A stretch of 64,000 nt of DNA. Source: Alistipes sp. dk3624 (GTDB lineage: Bacteria; Bacteroidota; Bacteroidia; Bacteroidales; Rikenellaceae). Below the pieces are notes generated by a model. The model worked only from the letters and a program-made list of their open reading frames with translations, did not search any database and was not told where the DNA came from. The stretch lies in NCBI RefSeq assembly GCF_009557455.1, contig NZ_CP045651.1, positions 1,922,001 to 1,986,000 of the forward strand, given 5' to 3'. Made by a program: the position numbers and the translations under genes. How positions within the stretch are numbered: position 1 is the stretch's first letter; each line of letters opens with the position of its first letter. Positions 7,969 to 18,472 of the stretch are shown in pieces.

Positions 7969-7977
7969 GGGGGGGGG
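7969..7977 (+). repeat. G9 homopolymer tract
   Basis: Nine consecutive G residues in non-coding DNA about 175 nt upstream of the cytochrome gene. Such tracts can vary in length by slippage, and are also a common place for sequencing error. Confidence 0.7.
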
Positions 7978-8208
7978 TATTCGGCTGAAATTCCGGTTCG
8001 AAATCTACCACCCGGCTCGTTTTTCGCCCCTATAGCGACTCCGTGATGGGCGGACAGCCGGAACTTCTCTTATGATGTTTAGGGGGTAAAATGAAGATCG
8101 ATAATTCGAAGCGGTCGGCAGCGACGGGATCGTCCCGGTTGCTAAACATGATCGGCCGGGGGCGATCACTGTGTCGGCAGCGTGTATACGAAACTTTTTC
8201 GGGTAATA

Positions 8209-8239
8209 AAAAACGCCTTCATCGCATGAAGGCGTTTTT
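8209..8239 (-). terminator. Terminator of the ATP synthase operon
   Basis: 14-bp perfect stem (AAAAACGCCTTCAT and complement) with a CGC loop and a T run on the minus strand, 24 nt after the atpG stop. Confidence 0.9.
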
Positions 8240-8262
8240 GTCAGGTGTGCGATGTCGAAAAA

Positions 8263-9129
8263 TCAGTCATTGCCGATTTCGCTTCCCATCATATCGAGCA
8301 GTTCGTTCGTAATCAACTGCTGGCGTGTTTTGTTGTACTGGATCGTAAGTTCCTGGATCAGTTCGATCGCATTGTCCGTCGCCATTTGCATAGCGATCGT
8401 CCGGGCGGCATGCTCGGCGGCGTTCGAATCCAGCAACACGGTGAAAATTTTCAGCCCCAGCACCTGCGGGATCAGCGTGTTGACGACCGTCTCGCGATCC
8501 GGTTCGACGATATAATCCGCGCTCAGACCTTTCCCTTTCTGCTGTTCGGTGTCGATCGGCAGGTACTCCTCGCGCGTCAGCACCTGTACGGCCGTGCTTT
8601 TGAAATGGTTGTATATCAGTTCGACGCGGTCGATCTCGTGATTTGCGAACATCTTCATCAACCGGGCGGCTAGATCGGAAGTTTCTTTGTAAGTCGGTTT
8701 CTCAGCCATTTTCTGGTAATCGCCCTGCGGTTCGAAACCCTCTTTGCGGGTCGCTTCGGCGATTTTTTTCCCGATCGGGAAGATCAGAATGTTTTCCCGT
8801 TTCAGCTTGCCGTAAGAGGCGATCGTTTCGTGCAGTTTTTTAGCGACATTGGCGTTGAATGCACCGCAGAGCGACGAGTTTGACGAAACGGCCACGATAG
8901 CCACCCGCTGCACTTCCCTCTTTTCGGCAAAGGGAGAACTGACCGAACCTTCGGCCGACAGGAATCCCGACAGGATACCGTTCAGCTTCCGCTCGTAGGG
9001 GAGCATGTTTTCGATGGCTCCCTGCGCGCGGTGCAACTTGGCCGACGCTACCATTTTCATGGCCGACGTGATTTTCAGCGTACTGTTGACCGACGCGATT
9101 CTTCCCTTGACCTCTTTCAGCGATGCCAT
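8263..9129 (-). CDS. atpG: ATP synthase F1 subunit gamma
   Basis: 288 residues, normal length for the rotating central stalk. The N-terminal helix opens with M-A-S-L-K-E-V-K-G-R-I-A-S-V and T-S-A-M-K-M-V-A-S-A-K-L, and the C-terminal helix carries M-A-T-D-N-A-x-E-L-I followed by Y-N-K-T-R-Q-Q-L-I-T-N-E-L, both standard for gamma. Last gene of the leftward ATP synthase operon, 3 nt after atpA, followed by a strong terminator. Confidence 0.97.
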   Translation of the reverse strand: MASLKEVKGRIASVNSTLKITSAMKMVASAKLHRAQGAIENMLPYERKLNGILSGFLSAEGSVSSPFAEKREVQRVAIVAVSSNSSLCGAFNANVAKKLHETIASYGKLKRENILIFPIGKKIAEATRKEGFEPQGDYQKMAEKPTYKETSDLAARLMKMFANHEIDRVELIYNHFKSTAVQVLTREEYLPIDTEQQKGKGLSADYIVEPDRETVVNTLIPQVLGLKIFTVLLDSNAAEHAARTIAMQMATDNAIELIQELTIQYNKTRQQLITNELLDMMGSEIGND

Positions 9130-9132
9130 GGC

Positions 9133-10713
<1,581 letters not shown>

Positions 10714-10740
10714 ACCTTCTTTGTTTACTGATTAAAAACA

Positions 10741-11295
10741 CTATACAATCCGTTTGTTCTTTTCGACGAATTGTTTCTTGATATTGCGCAGTTGCGTCGC
10801 AATACTGGCGTCCAGCCGTTCCGAGTCCATTTCGAAAACGAACCCGCCGAGCAATTCCGGTTTGACGGACGTTTTGAGTTCCACCTTCCCGTTCGTTTCG
10901 GAGGCGATCAGGTCGATGATCTTCCGTTCGGTTTCGGGAGTTACGGGTACGGCCGTTTCCAGCCTGCCGGTGCTGATGCGATTCAGTTTGCGGTACAGAT
11001 CGAGGTACATCAGGCTGATCGATTGCAAGTAACGTTCCCTGCGGTTGTGCAGCACGAGCCACACGAACCGGTCGAATACTTCGCTCGTTCGTCCTCCGCC
11101 CGCGGTACGGATCAGTTCCGTTTTCTTGTCGACCGGCAGTACGGGATTATCCAGTACCCGGCGCAGCGCGTGTTCGCGTTCGAAACTTCCGGCCACGGCG
11201 GACATCTCGGCGTACACCTGTTCCGCGCATTTTTTTTCATACGCGAACTCCAGCAACGCTTTGGCATACCGTACCGGGATCATTCCTGTGTTCAT
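10741..11295 (-). CDS. atpH: ATP synthase F1 subunit delta
   Basis: 184 residues. The start (Y-A-K-A-L-L-E-F-A) and the C-terminal P-E-L-L-G-G-F-V-F segment are those of OSCP/delta, which joins F1 to the b-subunit peripheral stalk. Position between b and alpha fits. 3 nt separate it from atpF. Confidence 0.95.
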   Translation of the reverse strand: MNTGMIPVRYAKALLEFAYEKKCAEQVYAEMSAVAGSFEREHALRRVLDNPVLPVDKKTELIRTAGGGRTSEVFDRFVWLVLHNRRERYLQSISLMYLDLYRKLNRISTGRLETAVPVTPETERKIIDLIASETNGKVELKTSVKPELLGGFVFEMDSERLDASIATQLRNIKKQFVEKNKRIV

Positions 11296-11298
11296 ACG

Positions 11299-11802
11299 CT
11301 ACGACTGTTTCATGTCGGGCATCTCCTCGAGCAGTCGGTCGATCATCGACATCTGCGCCGGGGTGTTGTCCAGCTTGTTACGGATCACTTTTTCGGCGAT
11401 ATCGACCGACAGCATCGCGATCTGGCTGCGTACTTCGCGTACGGCGGCCTCTTTCTCAAGCCGTATCTGGCGTTTCGCCTCTTCGAGTTGTTTCTGGGCT
11501 TCGGCCTGCGCCTGTCCCTTCGCCTCGCTGATGATACGCTCCTTGGCGGCGGCGGCTTCGTTCAGGATTTTCATCTGATCTTCGCGCGCTTGCTGCAGCA
11601 GGGCTTCGCTTTCGGTTTTGATATTGTCCAGTTGGGCTTTTGCCTCTTTGGCCGCTTCCAGAGACTTTTCGACGAAAACCCTACGCTCCTCGACCATCTT
11701 CGTGATAACCGGGAAACCGTATTTGGCCAGGATCACGAAAACGACGATGAACGACAGCAGCATCCAAAACAGGAGGCCCGATTCGGGTTGTAAGAGTCCC
11801 AT
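11299..11802 (-). CDS. atpF: ATP synthase Fo subunit b
   Basis: 167 residues. A single transmembrane helix at about 8-27 is followed by a long charged helix rich in A, E, K and Q (about 30-150), the right-handed coiled coil of the peripheral stalk. Located between c and delta as usual; 18 nt downstream of atpE. Confidence 0.95.
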   Translation of the reverse strand: MGLLQPESGLLFWMLLSFIVVFVILAKYGFPVITKMVEERRVFVEKSLEAAKEAKAQLDNIKTESEALLQQAREDQMKILNEAAAAKERIISEAKGQAQAEAQKQLEEAKRQIRLEKEAAVREVRSQIAMLSVDIAEKVIRNKLDNTPAQMSMIDRLLEEMPDMKQS

Positions 11803-11820
11803 CGCTTTCCGGATTTAGGA

Positions 11821-12081
<261 letters not shown>

Positions 12082-12127
12082 TTAATTGTTATTTGAATTA
12101 GTAACTTTTTGAAATTCCGTATCCGGA

Positions 12128-13204
12128 TTAAATTTCCGCTTCTTCGGTTTTATGGTGCTCCACGCGCGCCAGGCCGATGAATACGGCCGACAGCATCGTG
12201 AATACGTAGGCCTGGATAAACGCCACCAGAAGTTCCAGCAGGTTCATGAAGATGCAGAACAATACCGATACCACTGTCATCGATCCGTTGACGGCCGGGC
12301 CCATGCTGACCGTGACGAATACCAGGCACGTGAGACTCAGGATCACCGCGTGTCCGGCCATCATGTTGGCGAACAGACGGATCATCAGCGCGAACGGCTT
12401 CGTGAAAATACCGACCAGTTCGATCGCCGGCATCATCGGAACCGGACATTTGAGCCATACGGGAACCTCCGGCCAGAAAATCTCTTTCCAGTATTCGCGC
12501 GTCCCGAACAGATTCACGGCGACGAATGTGCACAACGCCAACACCATCGTGATTGCGATATTGCCGGTCACGTTGGCCCCTCCGGGGAAAATCGGGATCA
12601 GCCCCATGATGTTGTTGATGAAGATGAAGAAGAAGACGGTCAGCAGGTACGGCGCGAACCGTTTGTAATCTTTCCCGACGCAGCTTTTGATCAGGTCGTC
12701 GTGGATCATCATCACGAACATTTCCATCGCTCCGACGAATCCGCCCGGCGCGGCCGTTTCGACTGTGCGTTTGCGGTACCACCGTGCGACGCCGAGTACG
12801 ATGCAGACGAGGATCAGGCTGTTCAGCAGCAACGCGAACACCGTCTTCGTGATCGACAGGTCGAGCGGGCGCATCTCCTGTCCGTTGATGCGTTCGACGA
12901 TCTTGCCGGCGTACGGGCCGTCCTGCGCGATGTAATAGCCGTTATATTCCCCATGTTCCAGGCGCGACGATGAGAATACGTTCCAGTGTCCGGTCTTGCT
13001 GCGAACGATCACCGGCAGCGGAACCGTCACGTGCGTTTCGCCCCAGGTCGTGATGTGCCATCCGTAAGCGTCGCCGATGTGTCCGAAAACGATCTCCTTC
13101 ACGTCTGCATCCTCGCCTTTGGGCAGGTCTTCCGCCGCTGCGGGTTTCGCGATCCCGAACAGCAGCAGACACACGATGGCAACGATATGTCGTAAACTAT
13201 TCAT
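12128..13204 (-). CDS. atpB: ATP synthase Fo subunit a with N-terminal signal peptide and extension
   Basis: 358 residues, about 100 longer than the E. coli protein family core. It begins with a signal peptide (to about residue 24, A-A-A-E), followed by roughly 80 residues of periplasmic extension before the first channel helix. The key R in M-I-R-L-F-A-N-M-M-A-G-H (near residue 275) is the essential arginine of the proton path. The extended, signal-bearing form is usual in Bacteroidota. Overlaps the AtpI-like gene upstream by 8 nt. Confidence 0.95.
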   Translation of the reverse strand: MNSLRHIVAIVCLLLFGIAKPAAAEDLPKGEDADVKEIVFGHIGDAYGWHITTWGETHVTVPLPVIVRSKTGHWNVFSSSRLEHGEYNGYYIAQDGPYAGKIVERINGQEMRPLDLSITKTVFALLLNSLILVCIVLGVARWYRKRTVETAAPGGFVGAMEMFVMMIHDDLIKSCVGKDYKRFAPYLLTVFFFIFINNIMGLIPIFPGGANVTGNIAITMVLALCTFVAVNLFGTREYWKEIFWPEVPVWLKCPVPMMPAIELVGIFTKPFALMIRLFANMMAGHAVILSLTCLVFVTVSMGPAVNGSMTVVSVLFCIFMNLLELLVAFIQAYVFTMLSAVFIGLARVEHHKTEEAEI

Positions 13205-13604
13205 TCCCTTCGTTTTTTTTCAATTTGTTTTCATAGTGCCAGAAAAACACCGTTTCGAATAGCAGGAAAATCAGGTAGTAGGCGAGAAACGTCACGACGA
13301 ACTCCGTATTGCGAACATCCACCAGCGACGTGTAAAGCCCGATCAGCAGAACGAAAAGCAACATTTTCGCCACTTTCATGCCGAGGAACAGTCGCGTCAT
13401 TTTCCGCCCGGTGTTGCGGCGGAAAAGCGCCACGAAAATCAGCCCCCAGAAATAGAAAAACAGCGGCATGTACGGCAGCCATTCCACATAATGTTCCGGG
13501 TAAGCGCCCAGCATCAGCGCCGCGCCGCCCCAGCCCGAAATCAGTGTCAGGAGGGTCAGCCCGATCACGTAATGCCTTTTAAATTTACGTTCCCCGTTTT
13601 CCAT
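13197..13604 (-). CDS. AtpI-like small membrane protein of the ATP synthase operon
   Basis: 135 residues with four hydrophobic segments at about 12-32, 43-60, 73-93 and 100-123, and a lysine-rich C-terminus. Its place directly before subunit a is where AtpI-type assembly factors are found, and length and topology fit, but no diagnostic motif is visible. An assembly role for the c ring is inference from position. Its end overlaps the atpB start by 8 nt; 56 nt separate it from atpC. Confidence 0.75.
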   Translation of the reverse strand: MENGERKFKRHYVIGLTLLTLISGWGGAALMLGAYPEHYVEWLPYMPLFFYFWGLIFVALFRRNTGRKMTRLFLGMKVAKMLLFVLLIGLYTSLVDVRNTEFVVTFLAYYLIFLLFETVFFWHYENKLKKNEGNE

Positions 13605-13660
13605 TTTTTCCAGTCGTTTGAGAAAGCCCGACGCTTCCCCGTGTTTTCTTTTTTCTGTCG

Positions 13661-15471
<1,811 letters not shown>

Positions 15472-15472
15472 T

Positions 15473-15480
15473 CAAAGGTA
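15473..15480 (-). promoter_or_regulatory. Probable -7 box of the ATP synthase operon
   Basis: TACCTTTG on the minus strand fits TAnnTTTG. A TTTG lies 15 nt further upstream instead of 19-21, so the -33 element is uncertain. Confidence 0.5.
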
Positions 15481-15558
15481 CGGAGTTGAACGGATCAAAA
15501 AAGTCCCGATCCACGGCATTAATGTCCTAAATTTCTTTTTTACTACCTTTTTTTCTCC

Positions 15559-15589
15559 TTGTCGGAGTTCCGCCGGTTTGTTATCTTTG
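15559..15589 (+). promoter_or_regulatory. Promoter of the AraC-type regulator gene
   Basis: TTG (15559-15561), 20 nt, TATCTTTG (15582-15589): full consensus match, leader of about 28 nt. Confidence 0.8.
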
Positions 15590-15623
15590 CCCCTGTCCGG
15601 CACATTTATGCCGTTGTGCGAAG

Positions 15624-16502
15624 ATGATGAAAAAAGAAGGATTGCCCGGTATCGGCGTAGCGCAAATCGGGCCGGCGGACGGCCGCGGTTACGTGACCGA
15701 TCATTTTCTGGTTACCGACCGCAGGTGGAGCGCGCCGGCTCTTTTCGCCGAGCCGGTACGGTTTTACGGTGCGTGCACCGGAATTTGTACGGCGGGGAGT
15801 TGTACGATCTCGCTGAACCTGAAAATTTCCGAAATCCGTCCCGGCGATTTAATCTTCATCGTCCCGGGAACGATCGTCCATATTCCGCGCCAAAGCGACG
15901 ATTTCAGCCTTTGCATGACCGGTTTTTCCGCGGAATTCCTGAAAGGGATTTACCAGGCGATCAATCCGCTTTATCCGTATATTTTCCAGACTCCGGTGCT
16001 GCCGCTGGCTGCGGACGACGCCGAAACGCTGCTCGATCTGTTCGATTTGCTGTACGAGAAAGCGCTGCGCAAGGAGCACTGTTATTGTAGGGAGATCGTG
16101 CAGAACCTGCTGTTGACTCTTTTTTACGAGATCAGCGCCCTGTATCAGAAAAAATATGCGAAAAGCGACCGGCAACTGACCCGCGACGAGGAGATTTTCC
16201 GCAAGCTGATCCGCCTGATTATCCTGCATTATAAAGAGGAGCGGACGGTGGCTTTTTATGCGCGGGAGTTGTGTCTGACGCCTAAATACTTGTCGTCGGT
16301 CGTTAAGAAGACCACCAACCGCACCGTTACCGAATGGATCAACGAGACGGTCGTGCTCGATGCGAAAACGCAGTTGAAATCGTCGCAGATGACCGTGCAG
16401 CAGATCGCCAACTACCTGAATTTCCCGACGCCGTCGTTCTTCGGCCGTTTTTTCAAGAAGCATACGGGCATGACGCCGAAAGCGTACCGGCTCAGCGAAT
16501 AA
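15624..16502 (+). CDS. AraC family transcriptional regulator
   Basis: 292 residues. The first 170 residues look like a cupin-type sensing domain (P-G-D-L-I-F-I-V-P-G segment near 75-85). The C-terminal 100 residues are a double helix-turn-helix AraC domain: Y-A-R-E-L-C-L-T-P-K-Y-L-S-S-V-V-K in the first, and the hallmark F-x-x-P-S-F-F-G-R-F-F-K-K-H-T-G-M-T-P-K-A-Y-R in the second. Likely an activator responding to a small molecule. Divergent from the ATP synthase operon with its own promoter. Its target is not evident from the neighbourhood. Confidence 0.93.
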   Translation: MMKKEGLPGIGVAQIGPADGRGYVTDHFLVTDRRWSAPALFAEPVRFYGACTGICTAGSCTISLNLKISEIRPGDLIFIVPGTIVHIPRQSDDFSLCMTGFSAEFLKGIYQAINPLYPYIFQTPVLPLAADDAETLLDLFDLLYEKALRKEHCYCREIVQNLLLTLFYEISALYQKKYAKSDRQLTRDEEIFRKLIRLIILHYKEERTVAFYARELCLTPKYLSSVVKKTTNRTVTEWINETVVLDAKTQLKSSQMTVQQIANYLNFPTPSFFGRFFKKHTGMTPKAYRLSE

Positions 16503-16540
16503 GCACGCACCGGGCTGAAAATCCTGTCGGAATAATTTTT

Positions 16541-16568
16541 ATATTTGGGGGGTATACTGTATATTTGT
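16541..16568 (+). promoter_or_regulatory. Two -7-like boxes before the orphan gene
   Basis: TATATTTG occurs twice, at 16541-16548 and 16561-16568, separated by a stretch with six G residues. Neither has a TTG at the right distance, so it is unclear which, if any, is used. Confidence 0.4.
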
Positions 16569-16627
16569 ATAGCAGGGAAGGGAATGATAATATTTAGGGT
16601 GAGTTATACAAATCAAACTAATTAATT

Positions 16628-17245
16628 ATGAGAATAATGCGTGAAATTTTGTGTCTTTTGGTTGTGCTTACCTGGGGAAATACGGTCACGAAAGTTTCAG
16701 CTCAGGCCCCAACGGATAAGGAGATTACTCTTTTTGAAGTCGGCGCTCCGCTTACGTCGGACGAAAGCAATCTCAGTAATCTGTTTTGTAATTTTTCCCG
16801 ATACATTGAAAATAGAGCGGGGATTGAATTAGTGTCCTACAAAAAAGTAGGGACCGTCAAAAACCGAAGCCATGCTCGGAAATATTTGAAAAATAATTTC
16901 GGGGCATCGAGCAGTATTTTTTGGGATATTATGAGCCATACGGGTAGTACGTCCACCAATATTTCCAAAGAGATTACTAATTCGAGAATATGGCTCGATG
17001 TAATGCCGACGGACAATTTTAAGGATTCTTATGAAATGACACGGAGAGAAAAAAGAAAACAGACGGTTGCGTCTATCGACGTCGGAGACAGTATTTACGA
17101 AATAACCTTCAATTACGATAATAAACAATATGTATATTTCGTTTTCGTCGATCCCCAAAGTCATGCCGTGGTAACGGAGGGTAATATTTTTGCATTTACA
17201 ATTCCATATAGTCATATAGTTTATGTCGATACTCAGCATAAGTAA
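16628..17245 (+). CDS. AT-rich secreted protein of unknown function
   Basis: 205 residues. A signal peptide is clear: positively charged start, hydrophobic core L-C-L-L-V-V-L-T-W, cleavage after A-Q near residue 26. The mature part is mixed alpha/beta, rich in N, S and T, with no recognisable motif. Codon use is much more AT-rich than the surrounding genes (many AAT, AAA, TTT, ATT codons), so recent acquisition is likely. It stands alone between the AraC gene and leftward comF, with a separate upstream region. I do not recognise the family. Confidence 0.75.
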   Translation: MRIMREILCLLVVLTWGNTVTKVSAQAPTDKEITLFEVGAPLTSDESNLSNLFCNFSRYIENRAGIELVSYKKVGTVKNRSHARKYLKNNFGASSSIFWDIMSHTGSTSTNISKEITNSRIWLDVMPTDNFKDSYEMTRREKRKQTVASIDVGDSIYEITFNYDNKQYVYFVFVDPQSHAVVTEGNIFAFTIPYSHIVYVDTQHK

Positions 17246-17340
17246 AATGTCGCTATTGAAAATAAATTAGCAGGGAGCGGTTGATTTAACTGTATTTATA
17301 TGAATGTTTGTCGGGATTTTGTCCAGGCGACCGCTTCCCG

Positions 17341-18099
17341 TTAAAGTCCTCCCTGTCCTTTGCCCCCGAACAGTTCCGTCGCCGAAACGGCCAGCGTAGC
17401 GATGCTGATGCGGCACGAAGGGGCTGCTTTCAGGATGGTTTCGGCGCAGGCGGTCAGCGTCGAACCGGTCGTCAGCACATCGTCGACCAGCAGGATATGG
17501 CGTCCGTCCAGCCGTTGCGGACAGCGTACCGAAAAGATGTCCGCCACGTTTTCCCAGCGGTCTTTGCGGTTGCGCATGGCGGTTTGCGAACGGTTGTAAG
17601 ATTTACGGACGAGACTGCGGCAATCGGTCTCCCTGCCGAGCGCCCCGGCGATGCCGCGCGCGAGGTACTCCGCTTGGTTGTAGCCCCTGCGGAAAAGCCG
17701 CCTGTAATGCAACGGTACGGGGACGATCAGGTCGACCGTGTCGTACAGGCCGCTTTCGGACAGCTCCGCGCCGAACATCGCTCCGAGTCGCAGGCAGGTT
17801 TTCCATTGTCCGTGGTATTTGAATCCGTGGATCATCGCCCGGTAGCGGCCGTGCCGGGTGAAAAAGAACATCGAGGCCGCCTCTTGCACCGGAACCAGTC
17901 CCCAGAATTTACGGGCGACCGGGTTGTCGTGCTCGGCGGCATACCCGGTCAGCGGCATGTCCCAGCGGCAGTGCGGGCACAGCCACCGGACGCCCTCGGG
18001 CAACGACCGCCCGCAGGCCGGACACCGTTCCGGGAAGAACAGGCGGAATATTTCCGAAAAATAGGTGCGAAGCATGACGGACGTTCTGGGTTTGGACAT
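17341..18099 (-). CDS. ComF family phosphoribosyltransferase-like protein
   Basis: 252 residues. The N-terminus holds a zinc-ribbon-like pair (C-P-A-C-G near 19-23 and C-P-H-C near 35-38). The C-terminal half has a type I phosphoribosyltransferase fold with the PRPP motif I-L-L-V-D-D-V-L-T-T-G-S-T at about 215-227. ComF proteins assist DNA uptake in competent bacteria, and in others work in DNA metabolism with PriA; here priA is two genes upstream on the same strand. Lies 27 nt after the zinc-ribbon gene. Confidence 0.93.
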   Translation of the reverse strand: MSKPRTSVMLRTYFSEIFRLFFPERCPACGRSLPEGVRWLCPHCRWDMPLTGYAAEHDNPVARKFWGLVPVQEAASMFFFTRHGRYRAMIHGFKYHGQWKTCLRLGAMFGAELSESGLYDTVDLIVPVPLHYRRLFRRGYNQAEYLARGIAGALGRETDCRSLVRKSYNRSQTAMRNRKDRWENVADIFSVRCPQRLDGRHILLVDDVLTTGSTLTACAETILKAAPSCRISIATLAVSATELFGGKGQGGL

Positions 18100-18126
18100 C
18101 GGCCGTTGCGGCCCTGAAAAAATCGA

Positions 18127-18411
18127 TTATTCGGGAGAACCGGATTGCCAGCGTTTCAGGTGCGGGAAAAACTGTCGCATCTGCTCGCGGGCTTGTTCGC
18201 GGGTGTACTGTACCGGGGAATCGCGGTTGAATTCGTCCAGGTAGTTCAGGCAGTTTTCGATCATTTCGTCCATCGTGCATTTCTGCGTGAACGTTCCGTC
18301 CCGGAAACAAAAATGACAGTACGTTTCGTTTGGGGTTCGGTCGGCGTTCGTGCCGAATTGGGAGGCGTCCGTAAGCGGCATGCCGCAACTTTGACAGAAT
18401 TTTTGTTCCAT
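18127..18411 (-). CDS. Small zinc-ribbon protein
   Basis: 94 residues. Four cysteines in two pairs, C-Q-S-C-G (6-10) and C-H-F-C (32-35), form a zinc ribbon at the N-terminus, as in the putative zinc-ribbon family PF12674. The rest is helical with T-R-E-Q-A-R-E-Q-M-R near the end. The start is the ATG just before E-Q-K-F-C; the frame stays open further upstream but that part overlaps the priA end and is not protein-like. Function unknown. Confidence 0.85.
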   Translation of the reverse strand: MEQKFCQSCGMPLTDASQFGTNADRTPNETYCHFCFRDGTFTQKCTMDEMIENCLNYLDEFNRDSPVQYTREQAREQMRQFFPHLKRWQSGSPE

Positions 18412-18443
18412 AATTAGGTACATGATATCGGTAAGCTCTAAAG

Positions 18444-18471
18444 ATAGCGTTTTTTCCCGAAAAAACGCTAT
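18444..18471 (-). terminator. priA terminator hairpin
   Basis: Perfect 12-bp stem (ATAGCGTTTTTT / AAAAAACGCTAT) with a CCCG/CGGG loop, covering the priA stop codon at 18468-18470. Eighteen bases of it recur in inverted orientation upstream of priA (20787-20804). Confidence 0.75.
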
Positions 18472-18472
18472 T
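18455..18472 (-). repeat. Left copy of an 18-bp inverted repeat flanking priA
   Basis: Minus-strand AATAGCGTTTTTTCGGGA, identical to the plus-strand sequence at 20787-20804. Confidence 0.75.

Larger units (their letters stand above)
7797..8262. other. 466-base stretch without a gene between the cytochrome and ATP synthase operons
   Basis: No convincing coding region on either strand. It contains the promoter of the cytochrome gene at its left end, a run of nine G residues at 7969-7977, and the ATP synthase terminator at 8209-8239. The rest shows nothing I can interpret. Confidence 0.6.

Noticed and set aside
17255-17340. Imperfect inverted repeat (GGGAGCGGT and ACCGCTTCCC) between the orphan gene and comF
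   Set aside because: Long loop of about 55 nt and a bulge; not a convincing terminator or operator.
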